NCBI GenBank assembly: GCA_016936695.1
Contig: JAFGXK010000295.1
Coordinates: 1 to 32,116 of the forward strand
DNA: 32,116 nt
Direction: 5' to 3'
From: Bacteroidales bacterium
GTDB lineage: Bacteria; Bacteroidota; Bacteroidia; Bacteroidales; VadinHA17
The notes under the pieces were generated by a model. The model had not been told where the DNA came from and did no database searches. It saw nothing but the letters and a program-made list of their open reading frames with translations. The position numbers were made by a program, and so were the translations under genes. How positions within the stretch are numbered: position 1 is the first letter of the stretch; each line of letters opens with the position of its first letter. Below, one piece after another: positions 1-9,025 of this stretch.

Positions 1-694
1 ATGCAACATGCGCCAGTGAGGAATAGAACACCCTTCCCTTGCCATAGACCTTTTTCCAGACTACCGGCACCACATTTCCTCCAATCCATTCAGAGTGTTT
101 GTCGGTGAAGGTTGTTGTGGCAAGAACCTTTACGTTGGGATCCACATGAACGTAATACTGCTCGGAGTGCATGTCGAAGTCCTCTAGGCCCTTTGTTACC
201 GGATCAATGTGGTCCGTAATGTTCACCCTGTAATCAATTACACCTCCCGGATGTGCAACCCATTGTCCACCAACCATGAACTGGTATTCGGTATTGTTCC
301 TGAATGAGTCGCCGAGACCTCCGTGCCATCCGGCAATTCCCGTTCCTGACTTGACGGCTTCAAGAAGGGCTCTTTCCTGGTCGTTCTTGATTGTACCCAT
401 CGTCCATGTCTGAATGATCAGGTCGAAATCCTTCTTGAGATCGAGCTGGGTATAGGAGTCGAGGGTATCGGACACAAGCACCTCCGCACCTTCCGATTTC
501 ATCCATGGGACAAAGATATCGCGGCACTTGTCGGGTTCATGGCCCATCCATCCGCCCCAGACGAACAGAACCTTCTTTCCGTTAAGTACAGTTGCCGGGG
601 GTTCCGGGAATTTCATCCCTGCCACCCGGGGAGCAATTATTGCACCGGCTGCAAGAGCAGCGCTTTTTGAAATAAATGACCTGCGTGAAACCAT
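1..694 (-). CDS. ThuA-like domain protein, Tat-type leader (3' end outside window)
   Basis: The reading frame starts at ATG 694 and runs off the left edge, so only about 231 N-terminal residues are present. The N-terminus MVSRRSFISKSAAL, followed by an Ala-rich hydrophobic stretch, looks like a twin-arginine export signal. The body resembles ThuA/trehalose-utilisation domain proteins: VLFVWGGWMGHEPDKC near residues 42-57, a later GIAGWHGGLGDSFRNN segment and HSEWIGGNVVPVVW close to the edge, all typical of this glutamine-amidotransferase-like fold. In Bacteroidota these proteins usually accompany carbohydrate-degradation genes; the actual substrate is unknown. It is divergent from the DUF5916 gene, with 207 bp between the two starts. 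No truncation signal is seen other than the window edge. Confidence 0.85.
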   Translation of the reverse strand, partial: MVSRRSFISKSAALAAGAIIAPRVAGMKFPEPPATVLNGKKVLFVWGGWMGHEPDKCRDIFVPWMKSEGAEVLVSDTLDSYTQLDLKKDFDLIIQTWTMGTIKNDQERALLEAVKSGTGIAGWHGGLGDSFRNNTEYQFMVGGQWVAHPGGVIDYRVNITDHIDPVTKGLEDFDMHSEQYYVHVDPNVKVLATTTFTDKHSEWIGGNVVPVVWKKVYGKGRVFYSSLAHVA

Positions 695-901
695 GTTTTA
701 AGATTTTCACGTAAGATAATAAATTTAATTTTCTGATATCCATTGATGGGCATAAAACCTGATTATTGCTCTTCATATGGAGCCTGGTAATGTACAGGTT
801 AAGGCAGCTCTTTTGTTTAAAATTATTCTTAATTAAATTTTCTTTGAAGCAAAACCATAATTTATCCGTCTTTAATGCGGACATGAAAAGAATGACAACA
901 A

Positions 902-3556
902 ATGAGAAAGAATAGCCTGGTTTTTATCTGTTTGCTGCTTATATCCGCAGTCGTAACCGGACAAACGACTGAAAAGAAGAGATATACAGCAACAAAAGTA
1001 ACAAGCGCCCCTTCAATCGACGGAATTCTGGATGACGAAACCTGGAAGGAGGGTACGTGGATAGATGACTTTACCCAGTTTGAACCATACAACGGAGCAA
1101 AGGCATCGCAGAGGACTGAGTTCAAGATCCTGTTTGACAATGACAATATCTATGCTGCCTTCAAGGCTTATGACACCAGTCCCGACAGCATTGTACACCG
1201 TTTAACAAGACGTGATGAACCTGACGGCGACCTTGTTGCAGTTATATTCGACAGCTTCCACGACCTCCGCACCGCTTTTATGTTCGGAATTGCTTCAAGC
1301 GGAGTCAAGTATGATCAGATGCTGACCAACGATGGGGATAATGAGGACACCTCGTGGGATCCCAACTGGTGGGTGAAGACATCGGTTAACAGCGAAGGCT
1401 GGATAGCCGAAATGAAGATACCTTTCAGCCAGGTGAGGTTTGAAAAGAATTCGGGGGAAATATGGGGCCTTGAGGTTGTACGCAGTCTGTACAGGAAAAA
1501 CGAAATGTCCTTCTGGCAGCATATCCCTAAGGATTCCCCTGGTCTGGTTCACATGTTCGGGGAACTTGCCGGACTGGAACAGATTAAGCCGCGGAAGATT
1601 TTCGATGTTACCCCCTACGGGGTGGTGAAGCTCGAATCGTTCAGGGCTGAACCCGGAAATCCGTTTCTTGCCAAAGGAAGAAAGTACGGCATTAACGGAG
1701 GGATTGATGCCAAGATCGGGGTGACCAACAATATGACAATGGACCTCACAATCAATCCTGACTTCGGGCAGGTGGAAGCTGACCCGTCGGAAGTGAATCT
1801 TTCAGCTTATGAAACATTTTTCAGTGAAAGACGGCCTTTCTTCATCGAGGGTAACAATATCACCAATTTCAACCTGGGAATCGGCGACGGCGACGTGGGA
1901 AATGATAATCTCTTCTATTCCAGAAGGATAGGACGACGTCCACAGGGGAATCCCGATCTTGAGGACGGGATGTATTCAGACGTACCGAATTTCACTACAA
2001 TTATCGGAGCAGCCAAACTCACAGGAAAAACCAAGAACGGGCTTTCACTCGGATTCATCGAAGCGGTTACAAGTGAAGAAAAGGCTGAGATCGATAACAA
2101 CGGAGAAAGAAGTTATGAAACCGTCGAGCCTTTAACCAACTACATGGTTGGCCGGGTTCAGAAGGATTTCAATGAAGGGAAGACAATTGTGGGAGCCATT
2201 TTCACAGGCACAACACGGAATCTTGATGAAAACCTGGATGATATAATGCATAAGTCGGCCTATTCAGGCGGAGTGGACTTCACCCAGTACCTGAAGGGAA
2301 AGGACTGGATGATAAACATCAACACCGCTTTCAGCCAGGTGAGGGGAACAACCGACGTCCTTGAACGCACACAGAAGTCATCGGCAAGGTATTTCCAGAG
2401 GCCTGATAAGGATTATGCAATATACGATCCGACGCGGACATCTCTATCAGGAGCTGGAGGAAGAGTGCAGGTCGGAAAACTCAACGGGCATCTGAACCTT
2501 ATGAGTGTTGTTTTATGGAAGACTCCCGGATTTGAAATCAACGACATCGGATACCTTATGCAGGCCGACAGAATTATGCCCTTGCTCTGGGCAGGTTACA
2601 ACCAGTGGGAGCCAAAAGGTATTTACCGCAGCTTCAATGTGAACACCGATATCTGGTCAATGTACAACTTTGGCGGAGTTAAAATTCAAACCGGACTGGA
2701 GGCAAACATCAGAATGACATTCAAAAATTTCTGGAACGCATGGATATATGGCAACATCCAGACAAACGCCAACGACCCGTCGCTTCTGAGGGGAGGACCG
2801 ATAATGATTACTCCCGGCCGTTATTTTACAAATGCAGGATTCTCGACAGATGACAGGAAAAAACTGGTGTTGATTTTCTACGGGAATTACAGCCGGGGAT
2901 TTGAGAACAACCAGGATAACCTGAATCTCGGAACAGGACTTTCATACAAACCGACCAACTACCTGAGAATTTCGCTGAACCCTGGGATTTCAAAATCATT
3001 CACTGAACTTCAGTATGTTACCAAAATAAACATAGGCGACAACGACAGATATATCTTTGCCAGCATCGACCGAAGAACCATAAATACATCCCTGAGGGTG
3101 AATCTAAACCTCAGTCCCGACCTTACCTTACAATACTGGGGCCAGCCCTTTATAGCTTCCGGAAAGTATTACGACTATAAATATATTACCGATCCTGTAG
3201 CAGATCAATTCAGGGACAGGTTCCATATCTATTCAGGTAATGAAATAATCCGGGCTGAGAATTCTGCTGAAATTGATGAAAACCTTGATGGAACAGTCGA
3301 TTACAGTTTTAGCACCGGAGACTTCAATGTACAGGAAATCCTATCAAACCTTGTGGTAAGGTGGGAGTATTCTCCCGGTTCATCCCTGTACCTCGTATGG
3401 AGTCAGACCAGAAGCGGATTCAATCCGTCGGGACAAATGGAATACCTGGATAATATGGGCGATCTCTTCAATCGCAGTCTTTTCCGCAACGACGACGATT
3501 ACCGGTTGAAGAATGTGTTCCTTGTAAAATTCAGCTACAGGTTCGGGCTGAATTAA
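902..3556 (+). CDS. CBM9-like / DUF5916 outer-membrane protein
   Basis: This 884-residue protein has a cleavable signal peptide (MRKNSLVFICLLLISAVVTG, then QTTEKK). Residues about 35-230 resemble a carbohydrate-binding family 9-like domain (APSIDGILDDETWKEG, later GWIAEMKIPFSQVRF). The remainder matches the pattern of DUF5916, with FGQVEADPSEVNLSAYETF and FFSERRPFFIEG followed by many amphipathic beta strands ending VKFSYRFGLN, which suggests an outer-membrane beta-barrel. The function of DUF5916 is not established; a role in handling an external ligand such as a glycan is inference from the CBM9-like domain. It stands alone on the plus strand, and a heptamer repeat begins three bases after its stop. 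Confidence 0.9.
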   Translation: MRKNSLVFICLLLISAVVTGQTTEKKRYTATKVTSAPSIDGILDDETWKEGTWIDDFTQFEPYNGAKASQRTEFKILFDNDNIYAAFKAYDTSPDSIVHRLTRRDEPDGDLVAVIFDSFHDLRTAFMFGIASSGVKYDQMLTNDGDNEDTSWDPNWWVKTSVNSEGWIAEMKIPFSQVRFEKNSGEIWGLEVVRSLYRKNEMSFWQHIPKDSPGLVHMFGELAGLEQIKPRKIFDVTPYGVVKLESFRAEPGNPFLAKGRKYGINGGIDAKIGVTNNMTMDLTINPDFGQVEADPSEVNLSAYETFFSERRPFFIEGNNITNFNLGIGDGDVGNDNLFYSRRIGRRPQGNPDLEDGMYSDVPNFTTIIGAAKLTGKTKNGLSLGFIEAVTSEEKAEIDNNGERSYETVEPLTNYMVGRVQKDFNEGKTIVGAIFTGTTRNLDENLDDIMHKSAYSGGVDFTQYLKGKDWMININTAFSQVRGTTDVLERTQKSSARYFQRPDKDYAIYDPTRTSLSGAGGRVQVGKLNGHLNLMSVVLWKTPGFEINDIGYLMQADRIMPLLWAGYNQWEPKGIYRSFNVNTDIWSMYNFGGVKIQTGLEANIRMTFKNFWNAWIYGNIQTNANDPSLLRGGPIMITPGRYFTNAGFSTDDRKKLVLIFYGNYSRGFENNQDNLNLGTGLSYKPTNYLRISLNPGISKSFTELQYVTKINIGDNDRYIFASIDRRTINTSLRVNLNLSPDLTLQYWGQPFIASGKYYDYKYITDPVADQFRDRFHIYSGNEIIRAENSAEIDENLDGTVDYSFSTGDFNVQEILSNLVVRWEYSPGSSLYLVWSQTRSGFNPSGQMEYLDNMGDLFNRSLFRNDDDYRLKNVFLVKFSYRFGLN

Positions 3557-3558
3557 GA

Positions 3559-3586
3559 GGTACCAGGTATGCGGTACGAGGTACGA
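3559..3586. repeat. Degenerate heptanucleotide tandem repeat
   Basis: Four consecutive 7-bp units are visible: GGTACCA, GGTATGC, GGTACGA, GGTACGA, followed by GG. They lie directly after the stop codon of the DUF5916 gene, between it and the convergent GH20-like gene. The same 7-bp periodicity recurs in two gaps of the hydrogenase operon. Confidence 0.7.
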
Positions 3587-3639
3587 GGCGATCTTACCGC
3601 GAATCGCATGCTGAATAGCGCAAACCGTATTTCACGGTC

Positions 3640-4758
3640 TCATGGCTTCTGATCAGCAAGTATGAGCATTTCTTCGTACAGAGCCCTGAAACAATTCGCA
3701 GGTGTATTGCTGCCTTCTTCCTTTCTTCGGTCGTAGTATGTATCGAGGAACTGGCTGCTGCCCGACCATACGGTCTGAACCATTCCAAGGAATCGTCCCT
3801 TCATTTCCTGGGTTGAGCTGTTCCTGAACTTTAGCATATCTCCTGCCTGAATAACGGCGTTCTCAGGCATGCGCCAGGGACAGGTCACCACCCTTAATCC
3901 CTTCATTGCAAAATATACAGCAGTCTGATCGGGGCGCTCATAATGCCAGTCGCATATTACAACATCCTTTGGGATCATGTCGACAGCCCTGTAGGTATTG
4001 TTGAAGCTTGCTTCCCATTCGCCCAGTCCTGTTGTCTTACCATCAATCAGCCTGTCACCCCATATCCATAACTCTCTCCCCTTGAGAGCCAGGTGATCCC
4101 GGATCTTTCTTACCTCCCCTGCGAAGAGCTCCGCCGGGTCCCTTCCCGAGCATCTCGGGCACTGACGCTCGCCGATGTAGAACACCTCATCCATACCAGC
4201 ATGGAAAGCATCTGTTTCGAAGGCATGGCATACCTCATCGACCAGAGCGAAAACAACATCATGCACATCCGGATGAAGCGGACAGTAACTCTTGCAATAC
4301 AAGCCGTCGGGATTCGGCCAGACATACTTTTCAGGCATTTTTACATTTGGCGTCTCGTCAAATTCAGGATATTCCCTCAGCAGATTGCCGATCGTGCCCG
4401 CCCACGACTGATGCCCCAGTAGGTTTATCTGGGGAATTATCCGGATATCATGCTTGCGGCATTCCGTTACCAGCCGTTTCACATCCTGCATCGACAGGGC
4501 AACGGAATCCCTCAGTTCAGGATGGCTTTCGTAATGAAAATTGAAATCAACCCTGAGAATCAGTGTATTTACCTTTCGCGGTGCAAGCTCTTCCCCGATG
4601 AACTTTATGAATTCATTCAGCCCATCGGGTTGGGGCGCCCCGATGCAAAAACCCCGCACCGGAAAAATTGAATCAATCTTTTCGGTGTTTCCCGGCCATG
4701 CTTCTGCCGGATTGATAAAGAATAGTGCAGCCAGCACTGCAATAATTGACTTCTTCAT
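3640..4758 (-). CDS. GH20-like glycoside hydrolase (beta-hexosaminidase-type TIM barrel)
   Basis: The protein has 372 residues and an N-terminal signal peptide (MKKSIIAVLAALFFINPAEA). The core looks like a family 20 catalytic barrel: VNTLILRVDFNFHYESHP, then IIPQINLLGHQSWAG, and HAGMDEVFYIG at residues 186-196, where D190-E191 correspond to the Asp-Glu pair that GH20 enzymes use for substrate-assisted catalysis. WIWGDRL and a late WSGSSQF also suit a barrel active site. It has no separate GH20 N-terminal domain, so it belongs to the short GH20-like group and its specificity is uncertain. It is the last gene of the murein-recycling cluster, 11 bp behind the dipeptide epimerase, which makes an amino-sugar substrate plausible; that is inference. 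Confidence 0.8.
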   Translation of the reverse strand: MKKSIIAVLAALFFINPAEAWPGNTEKIDSIFPVRGFCIGAPQPDGLNEFIKFIGEELAPRKVNTLILRVDFNFHYESHPELRDSVALSMQDVKRLVTECRKHDIRIIPQINLLGHQSWAGTIGNLLREYPEFDETPNVKMPEKYVWPNPDGLYCKSYCPLHPDVHDVVFALVDEVCHAFETDAFHAGMDEVFYIGERQCPRCSGRDPAELFAGEVRKIRDHLALKGRELWIWGDRLIDGKTTGLGEWEASFNNTYRAVDMIPKDVVICDWHYERPDQTAVYFAMKGLRVVTCPWRMPENAVIQAGDMLKFRNSSTQEMKGRFLGMVQTVWSGSSQFLDTYYDRRKEEGSNTPANCFRALYEEMLILADQKP

Positions 4759-4769
4759 AGCAGGAATTA

Positions 4770-5915
4770 TCAGATTTTTGTTATTCCAAGTCCCGGCCTG
4801 TAAGGCAGGGCAACTATACCATCAACGACACTCAGGCCTGAGAAAGGATCGTTGCTTATCAGAAGGTTGCCATCGAGGTCGCACCAGTCGACCAGTGGTG
4901 AGAGTTGCGCGGCAGCAGAAATGGCGCATGATGTTTCGGTCATGCATCCTATCATTACTTTCATCCCGAAGGCCCGTGCCACATTCACAAGTTTCATTGC
5001 AGCATTCATCCCTCCGCATTTCATAAGCTTAATATTGATGCCTGAGTAAACACCTTTATTATCCAACAGGTCGGAGATATTCTTGATGGCTTCATCCCCG
5101 ATTATCGGAATGGGACTTTTCTCCGTAAGCCAGGCATTGTCATCCTTCATTTCCTTCGGAAGCGGCTGTTCAAGGAAGAGAACTCCTTTTTCCTTTAGCC
5201 ACCATGCCATTTCGAGAGCGTGATTACGGTCCTTCCATCCCTGGTTTACGTCAGCGCAGAGCGGTTTGTCGGTTATCGACCGGATGACCTCAATCATTTC
5301 CCTGTCGTTATCCCTTCCAAGTTTGACTTTAAGAACCTTGTAGGGTTCGGCCTCGAGTACCTTCTGCCTGATGACCTCAGGGGTATCAAGGCCTATTGTG
5401 AAGCTTGTGAGAGGTGCTTTTTCAGGATTAAGTCCGAACAATTTATAAAAAGGCTCACCGACCAGTTTTCCAATCAGGTCGTGCAGGGCAATGTCGATCG
5501 AAGCCTTGGCGGCAGGATTGCCCGGCATCACATTTTCGACATATTCGAGTATGTCGACCAGAAGGAAGGGATCGCTGAACTGCGAAAGGTTGACCCGTGA
5601 TAAGAATGTTGCCACCGATTCGTGGCTCTCTCCAAGGTAAGGCGGCATTGAGGCCTCGCCATACCCTATCACCCCATCGAACTCAACCTCTGTAAGCATC
5701 ACGGGGGTTGTGGTCCGCGAACTTGTGGAGAGAGTGAATGCGTGCCTGAGCTGAAGTGTATACGGGGTGAAAGTGAGTGCGAGCCTTCCGCCGGCTTTTC
5801 TTTTCCGTCTTAAGCTGGGGCTTATAAAAGAAGTCTCAGCGGCAGCGGCCTGAGTCCCTACCAATGTGCCGCCTATCAGGTAGCTGCTGTATTTTAGAAA
5901 ATCTCTTTTATTCAT
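4770..5915 (-). CDS. Dipeptide epimerase (L-Ala-D/L-Glu epimerase family, enolase superfamily)
   Basis: The protein has 381 residues. It carries the muconate-lactonizing/dipeptide-epimerase signature set: KxK at K196-K198 (LKVKLG), metal ligands D222 (ADVNQGW), E249 (FLEQPLP) and D274 (IGDEA), the second catalytic lysine K296 (NIKLMKCGG) and DLDGN near the end. In this family K198 and K296 exchange the alpha proton of L-Ala-D-Glu type dipeptides, feeding murein peptides into L-glutamate metabolism. An unusual trait is the N-terminal Tat-like leader (MNKRDFLKYSSYLIGG), implying that the enzyme is exported, as its lipoprotein neighbours are. It lies 41 bp after the NlpC/P60 gene and 11 bp before the GH20-like gene. 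Another dipeptide specificity cannot be excluded. Confidence 0.92.
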   Translation of the reverse strand: MNKRDFLKYSSYLIGGTLVGTQAAAAETSFISPSLRRKRKAGGRLALTFTPYTLQLRHAFTLSTSSRTTTPVMLTEVEFDGVIGYGEASMPPYLGESHESVATFLSRVNLSQFSDPFLLVDILEYVENVMPGNPAAKASIDIALHDLIGKLVGEPFYKLFGLNPEKAPLTSFTIGLDTPEVIRQKVLEAEPYKVLKVKLGRDNDREMIEVIRSITDKPLCADVNQGWKDRNHALEMAWWLKEKGVLFLEQPLPKEMKDDNAWLTEKSPIPIIGDEAIKNISDLLDNKGVYSGINIKLMKCGGMNAAMKLVNVARAFGMKVMIGCMTETSCAISAAAQLSPLVDWCDLDGNLLISNDPFSGLSVVDGIVALPYRPGLGITKI

Positions 5916-5956
5916 GTTAAACTTTAATTAAAATTAACTACCAGCCATCAAATTAA

Positions 5957-7162
5957 CTAAAAATACCAATGGTGTTCCAGCAGGGGCATGGCTCCCTTCC
6001 CTGACGGTGTCCCGATCATCCTTCTTGCCCCCAGGTAGGAATCCCTCCGCGATTCGCTGAAATTGGTCCTTGTAGAATCGAGACTATTAATTTTTACCAT
6101 TCCTGAACAATGGATGAATTCACCGTTTCCGATATACATCCCCACATGGGTTGCCCTCGGCCGTCCGCGCCGTGATGACCCGAAGAACATCAGATCGCCT
6201 GTCTGGAGCGAATCGGGGAATGACTCCCTCCTTGCCCTGATTCTGATGCCGTTCTGAAACTGCTGCGATGCATCACGATCGAGGATTATTCCATTAAGAT
6301 AATAAACAGTTTTTACAAAGCCGCTGCAGTCGAATCCCTTCAGGGAGGTGCCTCCCCAGAGGTAAGGAATACCCATGAACGACTCTGCGGAAGAAACAAG
6401 GTTTTCCGGTGTAAGAAGTTCCCCGGCAGAAAGTTTTTCAAGACTGACAGCCCTGCCTGCCGGAATAAATCCACGGCGTCCGTCGGGAAGCTTAACATCA
6501 AATCCCTCACTGCCTGTTCCGGCGATTTCAACAATACAGCCGGCAACGATATCGGATATTGGCTTTTTCATTGATCTGTCAGCAAAGACATCACCCGTTT
6601 TGTCTGTATATAAGAGCCTTTCTGATGATCTCCACAACCTGTGTTCTTCAACTGATTTAACTGCAATGGCATCACTATCGACCCAGCCCAGGTACATATC
6701 GGGAGTCTGAACAAGAAGCCATCCTCCGTTCTGTTTGAAAATCTTCATGGGAGTACCCATCACTGCCTGGCTTACCATTTCGGCATCATACGATGATGTG
6801 AACCGGATATTGCAAACGCTCACAGTCACCAGTCCCCATGGAGAGGCTGCCAGCCCGGCTTCAGGCAGCACGATAAGGCTGTCCTGGAAAGTCACTCCCT
6901 TTTTTTCGAGAATGCCGGTTATTGCATCTTTTGATTCAGGAACCGTGGTTTCTCCCCTGAGAACAAATCCCGATTCAGAAGAGGTGAGTTGCACATCGAA
7001 GATTCCTTCCCTCAGATCAGGCACCCAGTCTATCCCTATAGAATCGATCAGATGGGTGAGATCTGGAGCAGCGCTTTCCTTCCGGGCACACCCGGTTGTT
7101 AAAAGAATAACAATGGGAAAGATTAATCCATTTAACCATGCTTTATGCCGTATCGTTCTCAT
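5957..7162 (-). CDS. NlpC/P60 cell-wall peptidase lipoprotein (YkfC-like)
   Basis: The protein has 401 residues with a probable lipoprotein signal (FPIVILLTTGC, acyl-acceptor C25). Residues about 105-240 contain two SH3b-like segments (TPMKIFKQNGGWLLVQTPD; FDVKLPDGRRGFIPAG). The C-terminal NlpC/P60 domain has the full triad: C279 in GFDCSGF, H339 in ATHVGMYIG and H351 in FIHCSG. Family members of the YkfC type cleave gamma-D-Glu-diamino-acid bonds in murein tripeptides and release L-Ala-D-Glu, the substrate of the epimerase encoded next. Its ATG overlaps the stop of the transglutaminase gene by 4 bp (ATGA), indicating translational coupling. Confidence 0.93.
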   Translation of the reverse strand: MRTIRHKAWLNGLIFPIVILLTTGCARKESAAPDLTHLIDSIGIDWVPDLREGIFDVQLTSSESGFVLRGETTVPESKDAITGILEKKGVTFQDSLIVLPEAGLAASPWGLVTVSVCNIRFTSSYDAEMVSQAVMGTPMKIFKQNGGWLLVQTPDMYLGWVDSDAIAVKSVEEHRLWRSSERLLYTDKTGDVFADRSMKKPISDIVAGCIVEIAGTGSEGFDVKLPDGRRGFIPAGRAVSLEKLSAGELLTPENLVSSAESFMGIPYLWGGTSLKGFDCSGFVKTVYYLNGIILDRDASQQFQNGIRIRARRESFPDSLQTGDLMFFGSSRRGRPRATHVGMYIGNGEFIHCSGMVKINSLDSTRTNFSESRRDSYLGARRMIGTPSGKGAMPLLEHHWYF

Positions 7163-8508
7163 CTATCGTATATTATTTCCATTTCGTAATCCCACTTGTC
7201 AAAATAGAGGTTCCCTCCCTTCCATTCAACCTCACCCCTCTGGAAATCGAAGGGCTCGCTTCTCATAAAGGTCTTTTCGGGCCACAATATGCCTGCCACA
7301 CCTTTATTGATTATCAGCCTGTACGAATCGATTCCAGAAATATAGAATTCCCTGAGTTTCCTGTCGTCTGTATACTGAAGTCCGTAAGATATATCGGCCG
7401 GGATCCATCCGGTACCTTCAAAATAAACCTCGCACCAGTCGTGAAGGTTCTTCCCTCCGGGTGGCACCTTCCACCCGCTCTGCCATCGCACAGGGATTCC
7501 CTTGTAACGCAGCATCGACATCAGCAGGAAGGTCTGCATACCACAATCTCCCCTCCTGTTCTTAATTACATATTCCGGAATGTTGCTCATTAATGAGTAC
7601 TCCTGAGCGCCTGCCCAGGGTATGTTGTCAGTGAACCACAGATAGATCTTCCTGTAAATTTCAAAAGGGATTCCTTCCTCACCGGCAATGGAATCGGCAA
7701 GCCTCTTTACGTCCTCAGTAAAACAGATATGAGGGAGCTGTTCTGCAGTATACTTCATGTAAATCGATGAGGCCGTATCATATGGAAGAGAGCTGATTTT
7801 GACGGGATCGAAATATTGTCCCCGGGCTTCAAGGCTGAAGGATGTATTAAAGACCACCGGTTTTTCCTTTTCCGCCTTTGCCTCGAGATAGAGGGTCCGG
7901 TGAACAGCTGAATCGGGGGCAATCAGATAATTTCCCGGCAAAGCTGATATGAGTTTTACATTACCCTGTCTGGGATGATCCTCCCTGGGATAAGGCAGCC
8001 AGCATCTGACAGTCTCTCCGTGCGGAACTGCATCGGGAAACACGGTAAGGGTGTAGTTAATTGTCATGTTCATCGGGAGAACAGGGTTTGCTCCCGTTTC
8101 AGAGTCATTTATTATCGATTTTGTATGACTTTTTCTGTGAATGATCTCAGGCAGTGAAGCTTCTGCGCTGTCGCGTGAAGCCCGGTTAAAGTGAAAATCC
8201 ATCATGAGCTGAAGATTCAGGGCTGCCCTGCTAAAGTATCTCTTTTCCCCCTTTATTACCTTGTATTCCAGCCAGTTTCTTCTTTCCATTTCAGTCTTTT
8301 CCTCAGCAGTCAGCTTTCCGATCCTCTTTCTCAGTTGCCTGTCGATCTCCATCCCGGTATAAGGGAAATCAAGTGCAATCCTTTCTTCAATGATTGCTAG
8401 GGTATCGGAAGGTAAAACATGCTTTGTTGCAATTTCAGGAGACTGCCCGCATCCTGCCGTAATTGTCAGCAGCAATAGTGAAGCCAGTTGAAAAAGGTTG
8501 ATTTTCAT
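7159..8508 (-). CDS. Transglutaminase-like domain lipoprotein
   Basis: The start at 8508 is chosen over an upstream in-frame ATG at 8559 because it gives a proper lipoprotein signal (MKINLFQLASLLLLTITAGC, acyl-acceptor C20); the protein then has 449 residues. The C-terminal third is a transglutaminase/protease-like core with a Cys-His-Asp triad: C322 in RRGDCGMQTF, H356 in NLHDWCEVYF and D372 in IPADISYG. The 300-residue N-terminal part has a beta-rich stretch (MTINYTLTVFPDA, VRCWLPYP) typical of this group but no named catalytic motif. Bacterial members are thought to act as peptidases or amidases. Its overlap with the NlpC/P60 gene suggests a shared role in processing murein or other peptides in the periplasm. 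Confidence 0.88.
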   Translation of the reverse strand: MKINLFQLASLLLLTITAGCGQSPEIATKHVLPSDTLAIIEERIALDFPYTGMEIDRQLRKRIGKLTAEEKTEMERRNWLEYKVIKGEKRYFSRAALNLQLMMDFHFNRASRDSAEASLPEIIHRKSHTKSIINDSETGANPVLPMNMTINYTLTVFPDAVPHGETVRCWLPYPREDHPRQGNVKLISALPGNYLIAPDSAVHRTLYLEAKAEKEKPVVFNTSFSLEARGQYFDPVKISSLPYDTASSIYMKYTAEQLPHICFTEDVKRLADSIAGEEGIPFEIYRKIYLWFTDNIPWAGAQEYSLMSNIPEYVIKNRRGDCGMQTFLLMSMLRYKGIPVRWQSGWKVPPGGKNLHDWCEVYFEGTGWIPADISYGLQYTDDRKLREFYISGIDSYRLIINKGVAGILWPEKTFMRSEPFDFQRGEVEWKGGNLYFDKWDYEMEIIYDR

Positions 8509-8602
8509 TTGTTGATTTCGCAAGCGTAAATTTATAAAAATAGGAATACAATCATGCATGACATTCCTTCTCCTGATAATATGTAGCTCCTTACCTGAGA
8601 CT

Positions 8603-8884
8603 CTAGTATTTAACCCTGAAATCCCTGTGATTCACAGGCGGATAAACATCTGTAGTGACCGATTCCACATATCCGGGCCCCTTTCTGCACCATTCGGTGA
8701 AATCCCTCAACTGCTTTCTTGTTCCCTCGGCCTCGATATAAACACTCCCGTCGGGCATATTTTTCACATACCCCTTTATCCCGCGGCTTGCAGCTTCCCT
8801 TACTGTCCGCCAGCGGAATCCCACTCCCTGAACATAACCCGTAACATGGATGCGGTACTGAAGTAATTCATCATTTTCCTTCAT
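8603..8884 (-). CDS. acyP: Acylphosphatase
   Basis: This 93-residue protein has the acylphosphatase signature GYVQGVGFRW with catalytic R24 and the second motif GYVKNMPDGSVYIEAEG with N42. These enzymes hydrolyse the carboxyl-phosphate bond of acyl phosphates in the cytosol. The length is normal for the family (about 90 residues). It lies 94 bp upstream of the transglutaminase gene on the same strand and may be the first gene of that cluster, although it has no obvious functional tie to it. Confidence 0.95.
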   Translation of the reverse strand: MKENDELLQYRIHVTGYVQGVGFRWRTVREAASRGIKGYVKNMPDGSVYIEAEGTRKQLRDFTEWCRKGPGYVESVTTDVYPPVNHRDFRVKY

Positions 8885-9025
8885 AATGAATGACGATGGG
8901 GTTTTGAGTATTAAAATTACTAAAAATTAAAAATCCGGGAGTAGTTCTTATAAAAACATTCCATCCATCCGGAACCTGAATTCAAAAATCCATTACCTTT
9001 AAAATTCAAGAAACACTTCATCATC

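Noticed and set aside
805..846. Bacteroidota-type promoter (TTTG ... TAnnTTTG) ahead of the DUF5916 gene
   Set aside because: TTTG words occur at 812-815 and 843-846, but the -7 element reads TTTCTTTG and the spacing is several bases too long, so the match is not convincing.
8509..8559. Start of the transglutaminase-like protein at ATG 8559
   Set aside because: It would put 17 polar residues before the lipoprotein signal; ATG 8508 begins directly with the signal peptide.
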